Shown: positions 48,301 through 58,893 of the stretch, one piece after another
Numbering within the stretch: position 1 is the stretch's first letter
Layout of the letters: the number at the start of each line of letters is the position of its first letter
DNA from: Pterois miles
Lineage: Eukaryota; Chordata; Actinopteri; Perciformes; Scorpaenidae
Length of the DNA: 64,000 nucleotides
NCBI GenBank assembly: GCA_947000775.1
Contig: CAMQGK010000008.1
Span: 3,654,001 to 3,718,000 of the forward strand
Direction of reading: 5' to 3'
Translations under genes and position numbers: made by a program
Notes under the pieces: model-generated
What the model was told of the DNA's origin: nothing
The model's database searches: none
What the model saw: only the letters and a program-made list of their open reading frames with translations

Positions 48301-51300
48301 AGACATGTAATGAATTACTGTAAAGTAGAATTAGGGTTCTACTTTGGTTTATCTCACAATCTGTAAATATTAAAACTGTGGCTGTCAAAGTTAATGTGGT
48401 AATTGCTTGTTAATGCAAATTTATTTTAATGGCACTAATTTCTTTAACTCATGAATGGAACTGAAGGAATGGAATGGAAGCGAATTTTAGGTTGTAGCGG
48501 GCTCAGTTTTAAAACTAGAGAAGATGCTGGCATCATATGAAACTAGAAAACCTAAGGAATCCACTGGTACTATGCCAGACTTGCTTGTCGCAAAGGACGA
48601 AGGAAATAACACTACAAACTTGCGCTAAATTTTGGCATGGAAAATCTAGCATGGCCATTTTTAAAGGAGGAGGATGAGGGTTTCTGGACAATATTTCTCA
48701 TTGTTTTGTGTCGTTACTTGTTTTCCAGTAATAAATATATATAAACATTTGCATAAAGAAAACATATTTGCCCGCTCCCATGTTGATAAGAGTATTAAAT
48801 ACTTGAAAAAGGTGTGTCTCTAGGGGCTTATCCTAAATGAATATATTTGATTTAGTAGTAAAGGGGGCCATCTTTTACATACCATATTTATCAGAGAACT
48901 GAAACTTCACTTCATCAGGAAAATCACATCATAGGATTAACACCTAACTTCGTAAACTAACATTTTGTTTAATTTATCATCAAGACCACACATATTGGAC
49001 TCTCATATTATGTTAATGCAAGATATTGCACACATAAAAAGGTGCATAGTGAACACATAAAAAATTATTAAAGTTAAATATAAAACCATTATGCGATTAA
49101 TCGCAATTAAATAATTTTAATTGACTGACGGCCCAAATTAAAATAATATGTAATATTTAATACCTCGCCTCTTCATGACTGATCAGCGCTTTTGTAATAA
49201 ACAATCATTAGACCTTATTTATTATTTTTTATTTATTCATGGACACCTTCGCCATAAGGAGATGTTAATGCATTGTTGCAGTAGACACTTAAATGTACTC
49301 TTATGGGAACATATTTTAATTCCAGGTATTGGTTTTAAATTAAAGTAATTATAAAGTAAACATATGCCAAAAAGAACTCTAAAATGACAAAACGTGAATC
49401 AACTGAACTTCTAAAAGTGCAATGTGAATAAAGGTAATTTGTTCATTCATTAAGCCATAAACATCTGTGTGGCACATATGGAAAGGTTTTTAATTCTCAT
49501 TGTGCCACTGGTGATTTTAGAGTATTTATTTTGCTAATATCTGTCAAACACTGAAGACGACTCACCGCTCTCTACTCTGCAGGGGCACCTCTAAGCTGTG
49601 CATGCACATACTTGGTCATATAAAGCAATGGTTCTCAACCAGGGGTCCGGGGACCCCCAGGAGTCCTTGAGGGAGTTCCAGGGGATCCTAAAATAATGAA
49701 TAGTTTGATTTCACTGTTTATTTCACTATAGAAGTGAGTCAGACATGAGTAAGAATCATAACAATGACTATTCTGATCATACATTTTATCTCCTCATCTG
49801 TCGTTGCCAACTAAAATTCTAGTCTTAATCATATCTAACAACCAAATTCTTTTCAGATTGAGGTCCCTAAAGTGAAATCTTATCATGTGTTCGTTTGCGT
49901 ATCAATTTAGGGGTCCTTGACACAAGAAAAGGTTGAGAAAGGCTGATATAAAGCATGCGGGGGCAGGACTGAGACACATACATCATGCTTGCATTGTTTC
50001 AAAGCGCAGGCTAATGGTCGGGAAGTGTACACGCTTAATGAATCACAACTTATTCATCGTATCTATTTTATAAGAATCAAAAATGAATCGTAAAGTAGCC
50101 TACTGGATTTCATTTTGGCTGTTGGCGCTTATAGACAGCTCTGCAGCTGTGCTGATTTAATAGAATTAAAAGCAACACCGCTCAAGCCCATCAGCAAGAA
50201 AGAAAACTGTGTATTAACTACTGTCTCCTTTATCCCCTGTATCCCGTTAAGGATGATACTACACATAATCCACGTCGTCATGAGTGTGTCTGGCTGTGAG
50301 CATGTTTAACAATCAAGCCTGCATGTTCCCAGGTGATGTTGTGTTTCTCACGAGACACCGCCGTCTTGGAGCACTTCAAATACAACAGTGCCACTCCTCC
50401 CAGATCCTACATCCAAGGTGAGATGATGCGTCTTTTCGCCACACATCACATCATCACATGAATTCACACTCTAACGCAGTGTCTACACACAGATACCTGT
50501 GCATGTAATTAGGAAGCTCGTATACCGTGCGTCTTTGTTTCTGATTGATCTCTCTGTGCGTCTAACAGGGAAGGGAGGAGATGAGGAGTGTGCTGTTGTT
50601 TATCCTCCCAACGGTGAGCCTGCAAACATTCACATCATAATATTTTATGTACTGCAGAAAACAACAATACATTTTTTAGACATTTTCTTACTTATTCACA
50701 TCACATTTTGGTCATCAGTAAGTGTTTTGTATGAAAACTGAAATGACCTATTTTGAGACTAGTTATGCTTGTTTAAGTGACATTGATGAACATCTGTCCT
50801 TGGCTACACAGTTATATTTATTTCTAATTTTTGTTTTGTCTGTTTTTGTTCTGTCTGTATATTTAACTGTTTATGTGTTTTTGTTTGTTGCCACTATATT
50901 GCTCTTGTATTATTTTATTATAAAACAAGATGACCCATCTCTAGGGGCGTATCCTAAATGAATATATTTGCATTTATATAACTGTTTGTGTATTAACTGC
51001 ACTAACTGAAAAAAATATAATTTTCACAGGTGTAATCCCTTTTCATGGGTTTTCAATGTATGGTGAGTATATTTTGCACCTGTTAGTTCTCACATTTAAC
51101 TTGCAGGAGGAACATTTGTTTATGCGTGTGTTTGTCCTGCAGTGGCACCTCTGTGTTTCTTGTACAACGAACCATCCAAGCTGTACAGCGTATTTAGGGA
51201 AATGTACATCCGCTATTTCTTCAGATTGCACTCCATCTCCTCCTCTCCCTCGGTAAACTCACCGATTTTATTTATTTATTTGTTTTTTATGTAACAACTG

Positions 51301-54300
51301 CCAGATGTCAAGATCGAAATATTCTGTTTGTGCGTTATGCCTGAACATCTACTTTCATGCATAAGCCTAACTTGTGCATGTGTGCCCCCGCAGGGGATTG
51401 TGTCTTTGTGCCTGCAGTTTGAGCGGCTGCTCCAGACCCACCTGCCTCAGCTGTTCTACCACCTTCGTCAGATCGGGGCGCAGCCGTGAGTAGCCTGCAC
51501 ACATCCCAGTCCTCCTGTCTTTGTGGTGCAGTGTCGCAGTCAAATAAGACTTTAAGAGTAATTTATCCACATACATTATTAATTATCCACTCAAAACAGT
51601 GGGAAAAGTGACTGAAAGCAAACAGAGCAAAATATTCCAACAAGACAATTGTACAGTTTATGTCAGTGATCGTCGGCTGGCAGCCCGCGGGCCCACCGAA
51701 GCTTCCCATCTGGCCCTCAGACAATTAATGAACTCAGAAAATGAGTCTGTGAAGGTTCTCATTCATTCAGGTCATATTCATTCTGGCAAAAATTGAATTG
51801 AAGGCAATTGGACTTAGATTTGTCCCTGAAAACGTTTCGCCCCTTATCCAAGTGGCTTCATCAGTTCGAACGCTGCAGTCTGACTACTCCCCTAGGGGAA
51901 CTAGTCGGTCTGACTAGGAATGATTTAAAAACAAAAAAACAAAAAACAAAACAAATAAGTGTGTTTTTCCCGCAGGTACCAAAGACCTTATAAATCCATC
52001 TGTCAGCTTATTATTAGCGAGTAGGGGTGAGCAATATGGCCACAATTTTATATCAGTATACTGTATATCACAATACAGTAATTGTTCTGTAAATCTGATT
52101 AAGAAATGGTTTAAAATAAACATACTGTACTTTATCTTATTTCATTATATTCTTCTTTTATTTGTAACTTCTACACAAACAAAAACTGTTTCACATGAGA
52201 CAACACAAGTTAAAAACAAAAGGCTTTCAAAATGGAAGCTTCAAGGCTCCTGAGAACAATAATCTCAAGTGTTAAAGGTTTTAAGGTTTACAGGTGCAAA
52301 TAAATATCAGCCTGACTTCAGTCAGTGTAATATGAAAATCACATTCACACAATTCGAAATCTGACTAAACACTGTCAAAAAAATCTAGTGTGCTAAAGTC
52401 TGGTAATGAAGTACCCAGAGTTCTTCCTCATCTTTGGCTGGTTGGGTCTCTTCCTGCTCTTCTTCATTCTCTTCCTCCATGTCTGCCCAAATCACGTTAC
52501 CTTGTCAGGCAGCAATGTCAAGAGATTGCAGTCACATGAGAATTGGAGACAGTATTGCCAAATCTCTATTGGTGGACACATTTGTACCTTTGTATACATC
52601 ATCATATTGCCTATTAGTGGGTAGCCTGCACAACTTGATGCAGGAGTCTAAGATGTGCTCACTTCACTAGTTGTGCACTGAATAGCAGTATCGTTTGACG
52701 GGTGAAGCTGAAATGAATTCATATCTTTTAGAAATGCCCCGTCGGTTGTATCTAAAGTTGCATGCAAAGGAGTCATACATGTTTAGCATTACTTTAAGTC
52801 AGCAAGATTAATGCATAGGCATACTTATCATTCCATTCTTCATTAAAGCTGTGGTTTTACCTGTCAGCTTTGTGCTTCAGGCTCTTTGAAAGTGACAATA
52901 TGTCAACATTACTTGTCAAAGAGAAGACGAGTGTTTTCATCAAACAGGATTCTGCAAAACCAGTTAAAGTTGATGATTATTCACTGCCAATTAGGACTGC
53001 ATTTTGCAAATACATTTCTCTTCTTCTGTTCACACTGATATATGCTAATAAAATGTTTTGTTTTATAAGAAAGTGGAAATGTCCTTTGACTGAAATGTTG
53101 AACATGCACTTGAACGCAAACCTGCTCAATTGTCATTGGCATGGAAAACTGATATCCTGAATGTCTTGTTCTTCCTGCACATGTGGCTCTCTGCAGTGAG
53201 AACCCAAAGAGCCTATCTAACCTTCCTGAAAAATGTGCAATATGCTTAACAGCATTTCTACCTTGTCAGGTACATAGAAATCATATATTCATCTTGGTCC
53301 AGCAGCACAAGATGCCCATAAATTGTGTATTTCCTTGTTCACATTGTTGACACTCTAGCTCTGGTTATTTCTATCCAGGTTCTTAAAACTAAATTATAAA
53401 TCTGTATTTAGCTGTCATTTATATAGCATTAGGAGTCTCATAACAGCCTGCACAAACAGGTCTTATTTCGGTAATGAGCTGCTGTCATCTTGTGGTGAAT
53501 TACTGGAACTACAATTTCTTAATAAAAGATAAATGGCATGAATAAATAAAAAAGATGTGATGTTCTTGTCCCTAGGCTGCGTATAGCCTTTAAGTGGATG
53601 GTGCGGGCCTTTTCTGGCTATCTGTCTACTGACCAGCTGCTTCTCCTCTGGGACCGAATCCTGGGATACGATTCACTGGAGGTAGTTGCAGGTAAGAGTT
53701 GCTGCGCTCACACTCAGCTATAAGCTCTGCAGTAACAGCCTTGATATTTATACAAACACTGTTATCCCTACTTCTCTTATCTTTCTCTGTCCTAACTGCT
53801 TCCCTTTGTTTTCCCCTCTTCTTTCCCCCATGCCATCCTCATCCAGTCCTTGCAGCCGCTGTGTTTGCTTTCCGCGCCGAGAACCTGATGGAAGTGACGT
53901 CACTGGCCTCAGCTGAGGTATGTCTGTCTCACATCAGATTTATCTGTGTGTTTGAATCTCTAGTCCTCTCCCTGTCCCCCACATACTCCTGGAAGGCTGC
54001 AAATAGCCGTTGATGACCAGCCAGTACCAGTAACCCAGTCTTTTGCATGCACATGTCTGAAGAAAAAATGGCTGGCTGGACACTTAAGATACCCCCAGCC
54101 CCCCCCACCCCTCCCTGTGTACCTTCCTGCCAGCACTCCCCCAGGTCCTCCGCCTTTAAATCCCAACACCACTTCCACTAAAAAGTTTATTTCACAAAGA
54201 CTATTGGATAACAGACACCATCTTTCTGCACCGAATCTTGTTAATAACATTGAATTCTGTCATGCAACTAACAGCTAAATGAGTGCATCCTTCTTTAGCT

Positions 54301-55001
54301 TCTGCACTGTCACTTGCGCTGCATTATTATAGTAACCAGTAGTGTTATTCTTGTGCATGCCTGCACTGTATACCATGCACCACTCCCATACTGTGGTCCC
54401 ACTATCATATGACTGAAACCAAGAGTAAACCATACGATGACTCGCCTCACTCGCCTCCCCTTCCCCCTGAGGGTGAGGGGGTTAAACTACAATGTGACGC
54501 ATGGGGCGACAGGCTGATCTGCTGCTCTAAGATGCTGGCCGGCACAATTTGCTTGCTCATTTACCACCTGCCCCAGCAGAGAGGGGAAGATATCATAACA
54601 TACTGCTCCTTATAGTTATATTTAGAAGCTCAGGCCCAGCGTTGAAATATTAAACCCTCTCTCTAAACACGATAGGGTCCCTAAATTTAATCTCCCACCG
54701 ATCCCAAAAGGACAGGGGTGGGGAGCGGTGTACCCTTAAGCGAGGATTGTCACTTCCCAAGGATCCTGAATCATCATTATGCATGTCGTTCTTTTTTTAA
54801 ATCTTGAAATATGTCTCTTGAAAGGGGGTGAGGGTGTGGGCTAAGGTAGGATCGCTTTGGTCAGGAGGGAGTGTGAATTTAGATGACAAATCTTATTTGT
54901 GTTTTTGTTTGGCATGCGCACTGCAGGCTGTCCTCGCCGACCTTTCAACTCTGAAGGTCATGCCGCTCATCCAGGTCTTTCTATTTGCCACCGCCATCTG
55001 A
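33615..55001 (+). CDS. tbc1d19: TBC1D19, TBC-domain protein, complete 21-exon gene
   Basis: Exons: 33615-33710, 33875-33947, 34073-34118, 37904-37979, 38118-38192, 39363-39426, 40365-40411, 40719-40829, 41001-41073, 41804-41842, 45031-45143, 46371-46445, 46745-46807, 50333-50417, 50569-50613, 51030-51062, 51143-51252, 51394-51485, 53576-53691, 53847-53917 and 54927-55001 (TGA). They sum to 1578 nt, or 525 residues, and every junction keeps frame with GT/AG. The product matches mammalian TBC1D19 end to end: ELSLTIAQIVQRLKGS, HPAAPPEHLKEPL, RPVYAPKDFLEVLI, EQDSAAAQQY, RADLWALIL, DVKLTASNDDYYFVFED, IPFHGFSMYVAPLCFLY and FKWMVRAFSGYL. The TBC fold, normally a Rab GTPase-activating domain, covers roughly residues 250-490. 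The usual arginine-finger (IxxDxxR) and glutamine-finger (YxQ) motifs are not present, so GAP activity is uncertain. Exon 5 ends in ATG before GTAGCT; the phase fits the next exon. Confidence 0.97.
35203..35567 (+). mobile_element. tRNA-derived SINE
   Basis: A perfect 13-bp target duplication, ACCAAATCCTCCG, lies at 35190-35202 and 35568-35580. An A box (TGGTGCAGTGG, 35215-35225) and a perfect B box (GGTTCGATTCC, 35259-35269) form a pol III promoter. A body of about 250 bp follows, and the element ends in a GATGGATGGATGG tail. It lies in tbc1d19 intron 3. The tail resembles the 3' end of the LINE fragment at 14204-14796, a likely partner. Peptides predicted across it are artefacts. Confidence 0.92.
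36200..36944 (+). mobile_element. Dispersed non-autonomous element with internal (TA)n expansion
   Basis: Starts AAAGCTGCAGTAGGTAG and ends ATATTGCATATGCTGCAC. A second copy lies inverted at 59655-60235; both contain GGTGCTCCTAATGGCATCTGC, CTGTGATTGG and an ATATGAATCAATATT-type segment. A TA microsatellite (36250-36346) interrupts this copy only. It lies in tbc1d19 intron 3. The termini are not defined well enough to assign a class. Confidence 0.7.
36250..36346. repeat. (TA)n microsatellite
   Basis: About 97 bp of alternating T and A with a short TGTATG interruption near its left end. It lies inside the dispersed element at 36200-36944 and is absent from that family's other copy in the window, so it expanded after insertion. 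Confidence 0.95.
38341..39126. mobile_element. Large fold-back element, two ~350-bp inverted arms
   Basis: The sequence between two TTAA sites (38337-38340 and 39127-39130) is a long imperfect palindrome. The left arm (about 38341-38690) and the inverse of the right arm (about 38765-39126) share, in order, TATGAGGTACTTATC, ACAGTAGATGAC, AGTTTGGAGAAGCAGACA, AAAGCAATGTACTGCTGT, AACATATTTTAGC and CCAGACTCCATTGAAAAAAA. About 75 bp of unique sequence separate the arms. It occupies most of tbc1d19 intron 5 (38193-39362). A diverged relative lies in an rbpj intron near 10440-11000. It codes for nothing. Confidence 0.88.
40437..40616. repeat. Possible short MITE in tbc1d19 intron 7
   Basis: The block begins TAGGGGTGTGGGGAAAAAT and ends GATTCCCACCCTG, whose inverse CAGGGTGGGAATC roughly matches the start. 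The interior has repeated CAATATTG/ATAATAT words and GTATCG. A somewhat similar GTAGGGGTGAGCAATATGGCC block occurs at 52021. The inverted-repeat match is imperfect and no target duplication was found. Confidence 0.35.
41120..41285. repeat. Fragment of GCTTAGC-type dispersed repeat
   Basis: TTAAAGGAATAGTTTGACATTTTT at the left, then TTAGCTTAGCTTAGCATTAAG and GGGGCAAACAGCTAGC, match the left half of the TTAA-flanked element at 23976-24630. No right end is recognised. It lies in tbc1d19 intron 9. Confidence 0.65.
42680..42902. mobile_element. Truncated copy of the hAT-type MITE family
   Basis: Shares ATAAAG.GGGCATGTCTGTAA, GGGGAGACTC.TGGGTACCCA, CTTGAGGTCA.AG.TCAAGGGACCC, TAGGTTTTCTAGTTT and AAAACTGAGCC with the complete copies at 48377-49136 and 62417-63069. 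Both termini are missing. It lies in tbc1d19 intron 10. Confidence 0.7.
44276..44922. repeat. AT-rich degenerate array built on TTGAATTAAAT-like words
   Basis: About 640 bp made almost wholly of A and T, with frequent variants of AATTAA, ATTGAATTAAAT and AATTCAATT in both orientations and no fixed period. It ends about 110 bp before tbc1d19 exon 11. The EcoRI-like core AATT is the recurring unit. It may be an old expanded minisatellite; no transposon ends were found. Confidence 0.75.
48377..49136 (-). mobile_element. hAT-type MITE carrying an extra host-derived block
   Basis: Terminal inverted repeats TGTGGCTGTCAAAGTTAA (left) and the inverse of TTGACTGACGGCCCAA (right) are flanked by an 8-bp duplication: ATTAAAAC at 48369-48376 and ATTAAAAT at 49137-49144. 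The family copy at 62417-63069 is in the opposite orientation. Relative to it, this copy has about 220 extra bp at 48817-49039, which match two other places in tbc1d19 introns (see findings). It lies in intron 13 and has no transposase. Confidence 0.88.
49626..49945. mobile_element. hAT-type MITE (CAATGGTTCTCAACC ends)
   Basis: The left end CAATGGTTCTCAACC and the right end GGTTGAGAAAGGCTG are inverted, flanked by a perfect 8-bp duplication, ATATAAAG (49618-49625 and 49946-49953). Eight-base duplications and this terminus are typical of hAT elements. It is 320 bp, non-coding, in tbc1d19 intron 13. Confidence 0.93.
51740..51900. repeat. Fragment of a dispersed fish repeat
   Basis: The block TGAAGGTTCTCATTCATTCAGG, then CCCTGAAAACGTTTCGCC and CCAAGTGGCTTCATCAGTTC, matches my memory of a sequence seen widely in fish genomes. 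No ends or second copy were found in the window, so this rests on recollection. It lies in tbc1d19 intron 18. Confidence 0.35.
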
Positions 55002-58000
55002 GGAGCATGGAAATCTACAGGATATGAGTATGTACATACCACCTGGAGCATAAAGAGACACTACAAAAATGCCACCTTGCAATGCCACAACCACACTATT
55101 AATAATCCATCAAGAAACACCACGTTAGTTAGACAAGTGTCTGTGCATACCTTGCACTACTTCATGCAAACAGCCAAACCCTTCTTTAGCATGGATGCAC
55201 CATAAATAGTGAATACCCGCTATCGTGTCATTAGATATTATACGGTATGTAAGTATAGCCTACAAACCAGTAAGGTTAAGCTAACCTCCTGAAGCCATAT
55301 GCTCTGCTGGAAAGACGATCCGTGCAGCAGTGCTCGGATCAACCGAGAAGCTCATTAGGAGAGGAGTTGCATGAAGCGTAATTGTATTGCGACAGCAAAA
55401 GAGAACAACAGTAACATCTCCAAGCTCGGCTAATGAAGTGTTAATTCGCTCTCGCAATTTACTCTGTAGCTCCTGCTTGTTATAACACTATTAGGTAATG
55501 CTGTTGCTAATGAATGAGGAGATTGGAAGCATTAGTGTGCACCAGTGTGTTGAGAGAAACCTTCAAAAGACACAAACTGGATTAATGTGTAACTTATATG
55601 AGTAGAAGCTGCTACAGTATGTATAAACATATTTTATTGTATTACTGCCTAAGAGATATTTAGCAGTATTTATTTTATTTCATTGTGAATATTTATTTTA
55701 AATTATGCATTTAAAGGTTCTATTGATAACATTCAGCCACAAGATGTTGCATTTACTTCACAACAAGTCGTAGCCAGGCACTTATTGTCATTCTCAGCCA
55801 TATATTCATTTTTTCCACAATAACTGATGACCCAGAGACACCATGTGATGCCAGCATTGTTATACTGCTATTAGCTCACAAGCCTTGTTAGAAGTGGGAA
55901 CAAAACGTCAGATATCTTCCACAAAAATAAACAAATCATTCATTTTGGACCCACCAACATTCATTCACATTCATAGTAGTGTTTTTCAGGAAAAGCTGTG
56001 TTTTTTTGTTTTTTTTTTCCAGGTAAAGCCGCACTTTTCTAAACGCTCTGTGGATGTATTATTATTTTTTTAAATATTCATCTATGTAAAAAGTTATCAA
56101 TAGGACCTTTAATTCCTACGTATTTGTACAATACATACAGTGTATTTTACCTTTAATTTTAATGCAAACAAAGTAGTCTTGTCAATGCCAATGTCTTTCA
56201 TCCGACACATTCATTGCAACCTCTAATAACACTTTTTGTTTTTAATGAAAGTTGACAATTTATGAAAATAATGTTTCGTTAAATCACTTCCTCTTGCTTA
56301 TTGAATAAAACCTTTAAAGGCTTGGCCGTTGACATCTTTGGCAGCTTTTCAGTCAGTCTTGCTTGAGTACTTTCCTGCCTTAACTGAATATTTCTCTTGG
56401 TTTGTGTGACAGGATAAATATTTGGACAGGGTAAACAGTAATTTGGAAGCTCACCGTAGGCATTTCTAGAGAAAAAGGTAAGTGACAGGTAGCAGCACTG
56501 AGGGACTTGACCTTCTGCCCCACCACCACCCTCCTCCCACATGCAGCATCTGCTCTATTCCTCCCTCGTTGTTGGCTGCCTTCCTCCCTGCCGCCCCCTC
56601 TGTGGGCTCGTATCGAATTATGCTGTTCTTTTCTTTCGCCTCTCCCTCTCTCTCCCTGCTACATCTGCCACCTGTTTACTAGGACACCCACGGGTGACTC
56701 TTTTATCATGCACCTCCTTTGGCCTCTAGAAGTCTGTTCCTCCTTAGACAGCTATTACCTGCTGCTGTGTAGTTCACTCATACAGAGCTCCCTCCTGGTG
56801 GCTGGTGTGTTGTATTGCAGGGAGATGTGACTTCTGTCCTTCAACGCTCTGAGGCTGAAAAGATTTCTCGCTGGAAGCCGTATCAAATACAGTGAGCTTG
56901 CTAATTGATCACTGATCAGTACAAAGATATAGCCATGTGTAATGCCCCTGTCCCAGTTGTGTTTGGACAGATTACAATTACATACCAATAAAGATGTATC
57001 TGATCAAAAGAAAAAAAAAATGAAGGTATCAGGAAGAGATTAAGATAAAATCCTAAGAATTCAATTTGAGTAAGATTGTGATAATGCTTCACCTCCAGAG
57101 CAACCTAAAGATGTAAAATTCAAGTTAATTTATTTTAGCACCACGTGTCAAAATCAAGTAGTTCAGGAGACAGCAACGTAAAACAGAAGCCAAACAAGCA
57201 AGAGCAACAGAGAATAGCATCTTTTGAAGACATAGAGTGGGCTGACACCGCTGACCATCGACCCTCAGTAGGTTAGAGCTGCAACCATTAATCAATTAGC
57301 TGTAAACAATTACATTGTTATTGTACAATATTTTGATAATCAGTTTGCGTATTTCAAAATTCTCTGATTCCAGCTTCTTAAATGTGAATATTTTCTGGCT
57401 TCTTTACTTCTCTATGACAGTAAACTGAATATCTTTGAGTTGTGGACAAAACAAAACATTTGAGGACGTCGTCTTGGGCTTTGGGAAACACTGATCGAGA
57501 GTTTTCACCATTTTATGACATTTTATAGCCCAAATAACTAATTGATTAGTTGAGAAAATAATCAACAGATTAATTGACAGTGAAAATAATCATTAGTTGC
57601 AGCCCTACAGTAGATGCAAAGCAAAAGTTGTTTAAAAAAACTGTAGGAAAGTTGTCCATGTCATTTCAGTGAGGGATCCCAGACCAGAACGCCTGATCGT
57701 GCAATAAGCTGTGTGTAATATCACCTAAAGCTGGAGTCTGTTGTAAAGTCTACTCTACTGCTAGCAATGTAGCTTCATTTTGCCCTCGTCCATCTCTTTG
57801 AACAGATGTGTTGTTTTAATCAATGCTACCAAATGAAACTATTTTTCATGAAAAGATTGTTGCTATTGTATTTCTAATTGAATTAATTCATATTTGTTGG
57901 GGACTTAATATGGAAAAACATGGATGTTCATTCTTGATTTGTGCACGAGTAATAATTTTCTCTCTTTTAAATGAAAAATATTTAAGTGGATCCTAAGTTA

Positions 58001-58893
58001 AGATTTTTTTATTTATTTTTGCTGTTTCCAATCTGTTTTTCTTTTTCCAGAAACATAGATGTTTACATCTCTCTACATTTCAGTCAATAACTTTGCAATA
58101 CATACCACGTGTAGGGCCCAGTTAGACTCTTTACATTTAATTTATTTCATATGGACATCTCAGTAACATTGGACTTGTAACACACAGTATATACAAGTAT
58201 GCACAAGGACCAGATGCACTCTTTAGTGTTTGCAGCAAAACTGTAATTTATAACACCAGTCCATGGGAGGCTTTTTTTTCATTTATACAGCTCATTTTTA
58301 AAAAAATATTTTTCTTCAAAATACACCCAAATTATGAATTGTTAAACATATCGTAAAAATAGCTGTTTTCTCGGATATCTAAGTCAGAAAAGTGAAAGAT
58401 GGATGAACGTGTATGTTGTCCTTAGATGTCTTTTTTCATACTTCATCAGTGCTTGTGGTAATAATAACTGATTGATAGCTTGGTAGTGATGTAAATAGTG
58501 TAGTGGTTAATATTAATTATTATTATACTATTAGTGTTATTAGTAATAGTATGGGGTTGGGTCGCGGCATTTATTATTATTATTATTGGCAGTAGTAGTA
58601 GTAGTAGTATGTCTTATTATTAATAGTAGTAAGTAGTGGTAATGGTAGTATGGGGTGGGGAGTGGTTCCCATAGTTTTTCACATCAAGGACCCCTAAACT
58701 GACACAAATTAGACCACAGACCCCCATTTGATAAAATTTTAATCCAGGGTCCCCCGTATGATTTTTTTGCTTTCAGATGTTTTATTACAGGAAGTGTATG
58801 AAACTCATGATTGTGTTATTTCTTAATTATTGTGAAAATAAATGGTTCTCCTTTTTGCTGGGGACCCTGTGGAACCCCCTCCAGACCCCACTT
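55002..58893. other. tbc1d19 3' flank and spacer to stim2
   Basis: No protein gene is seen. AATAAA at about 55925 and at 56987-56992 are candidate polyadenylation signals for tbc1d19; the second is followed by an A-rich run. A hAT-type MITE occupies 57274-57607. At 58500-58640 there are short ATT and AGT trinucleotide runs. Confidence 0.55.
57274..57607. mobile_element. hAT-type MITE (TAGRGCTGCAAC ends)
   Basis: The left end TAGAGCTGCAACC and the inverse of the right end, TAGGGCTGCAACT, pair, flanked by 8-bp duplications CAGTAGGT (57266-57273) and CAGTAGAT (57608-57615), which differ at one base. The subterminal TTAATCAATTAG and CTAATTGATTAG words are also inverted. It is 334 bp and non-coding. 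A degraded relative lies at 63281-63505. Confidence 0.88.
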
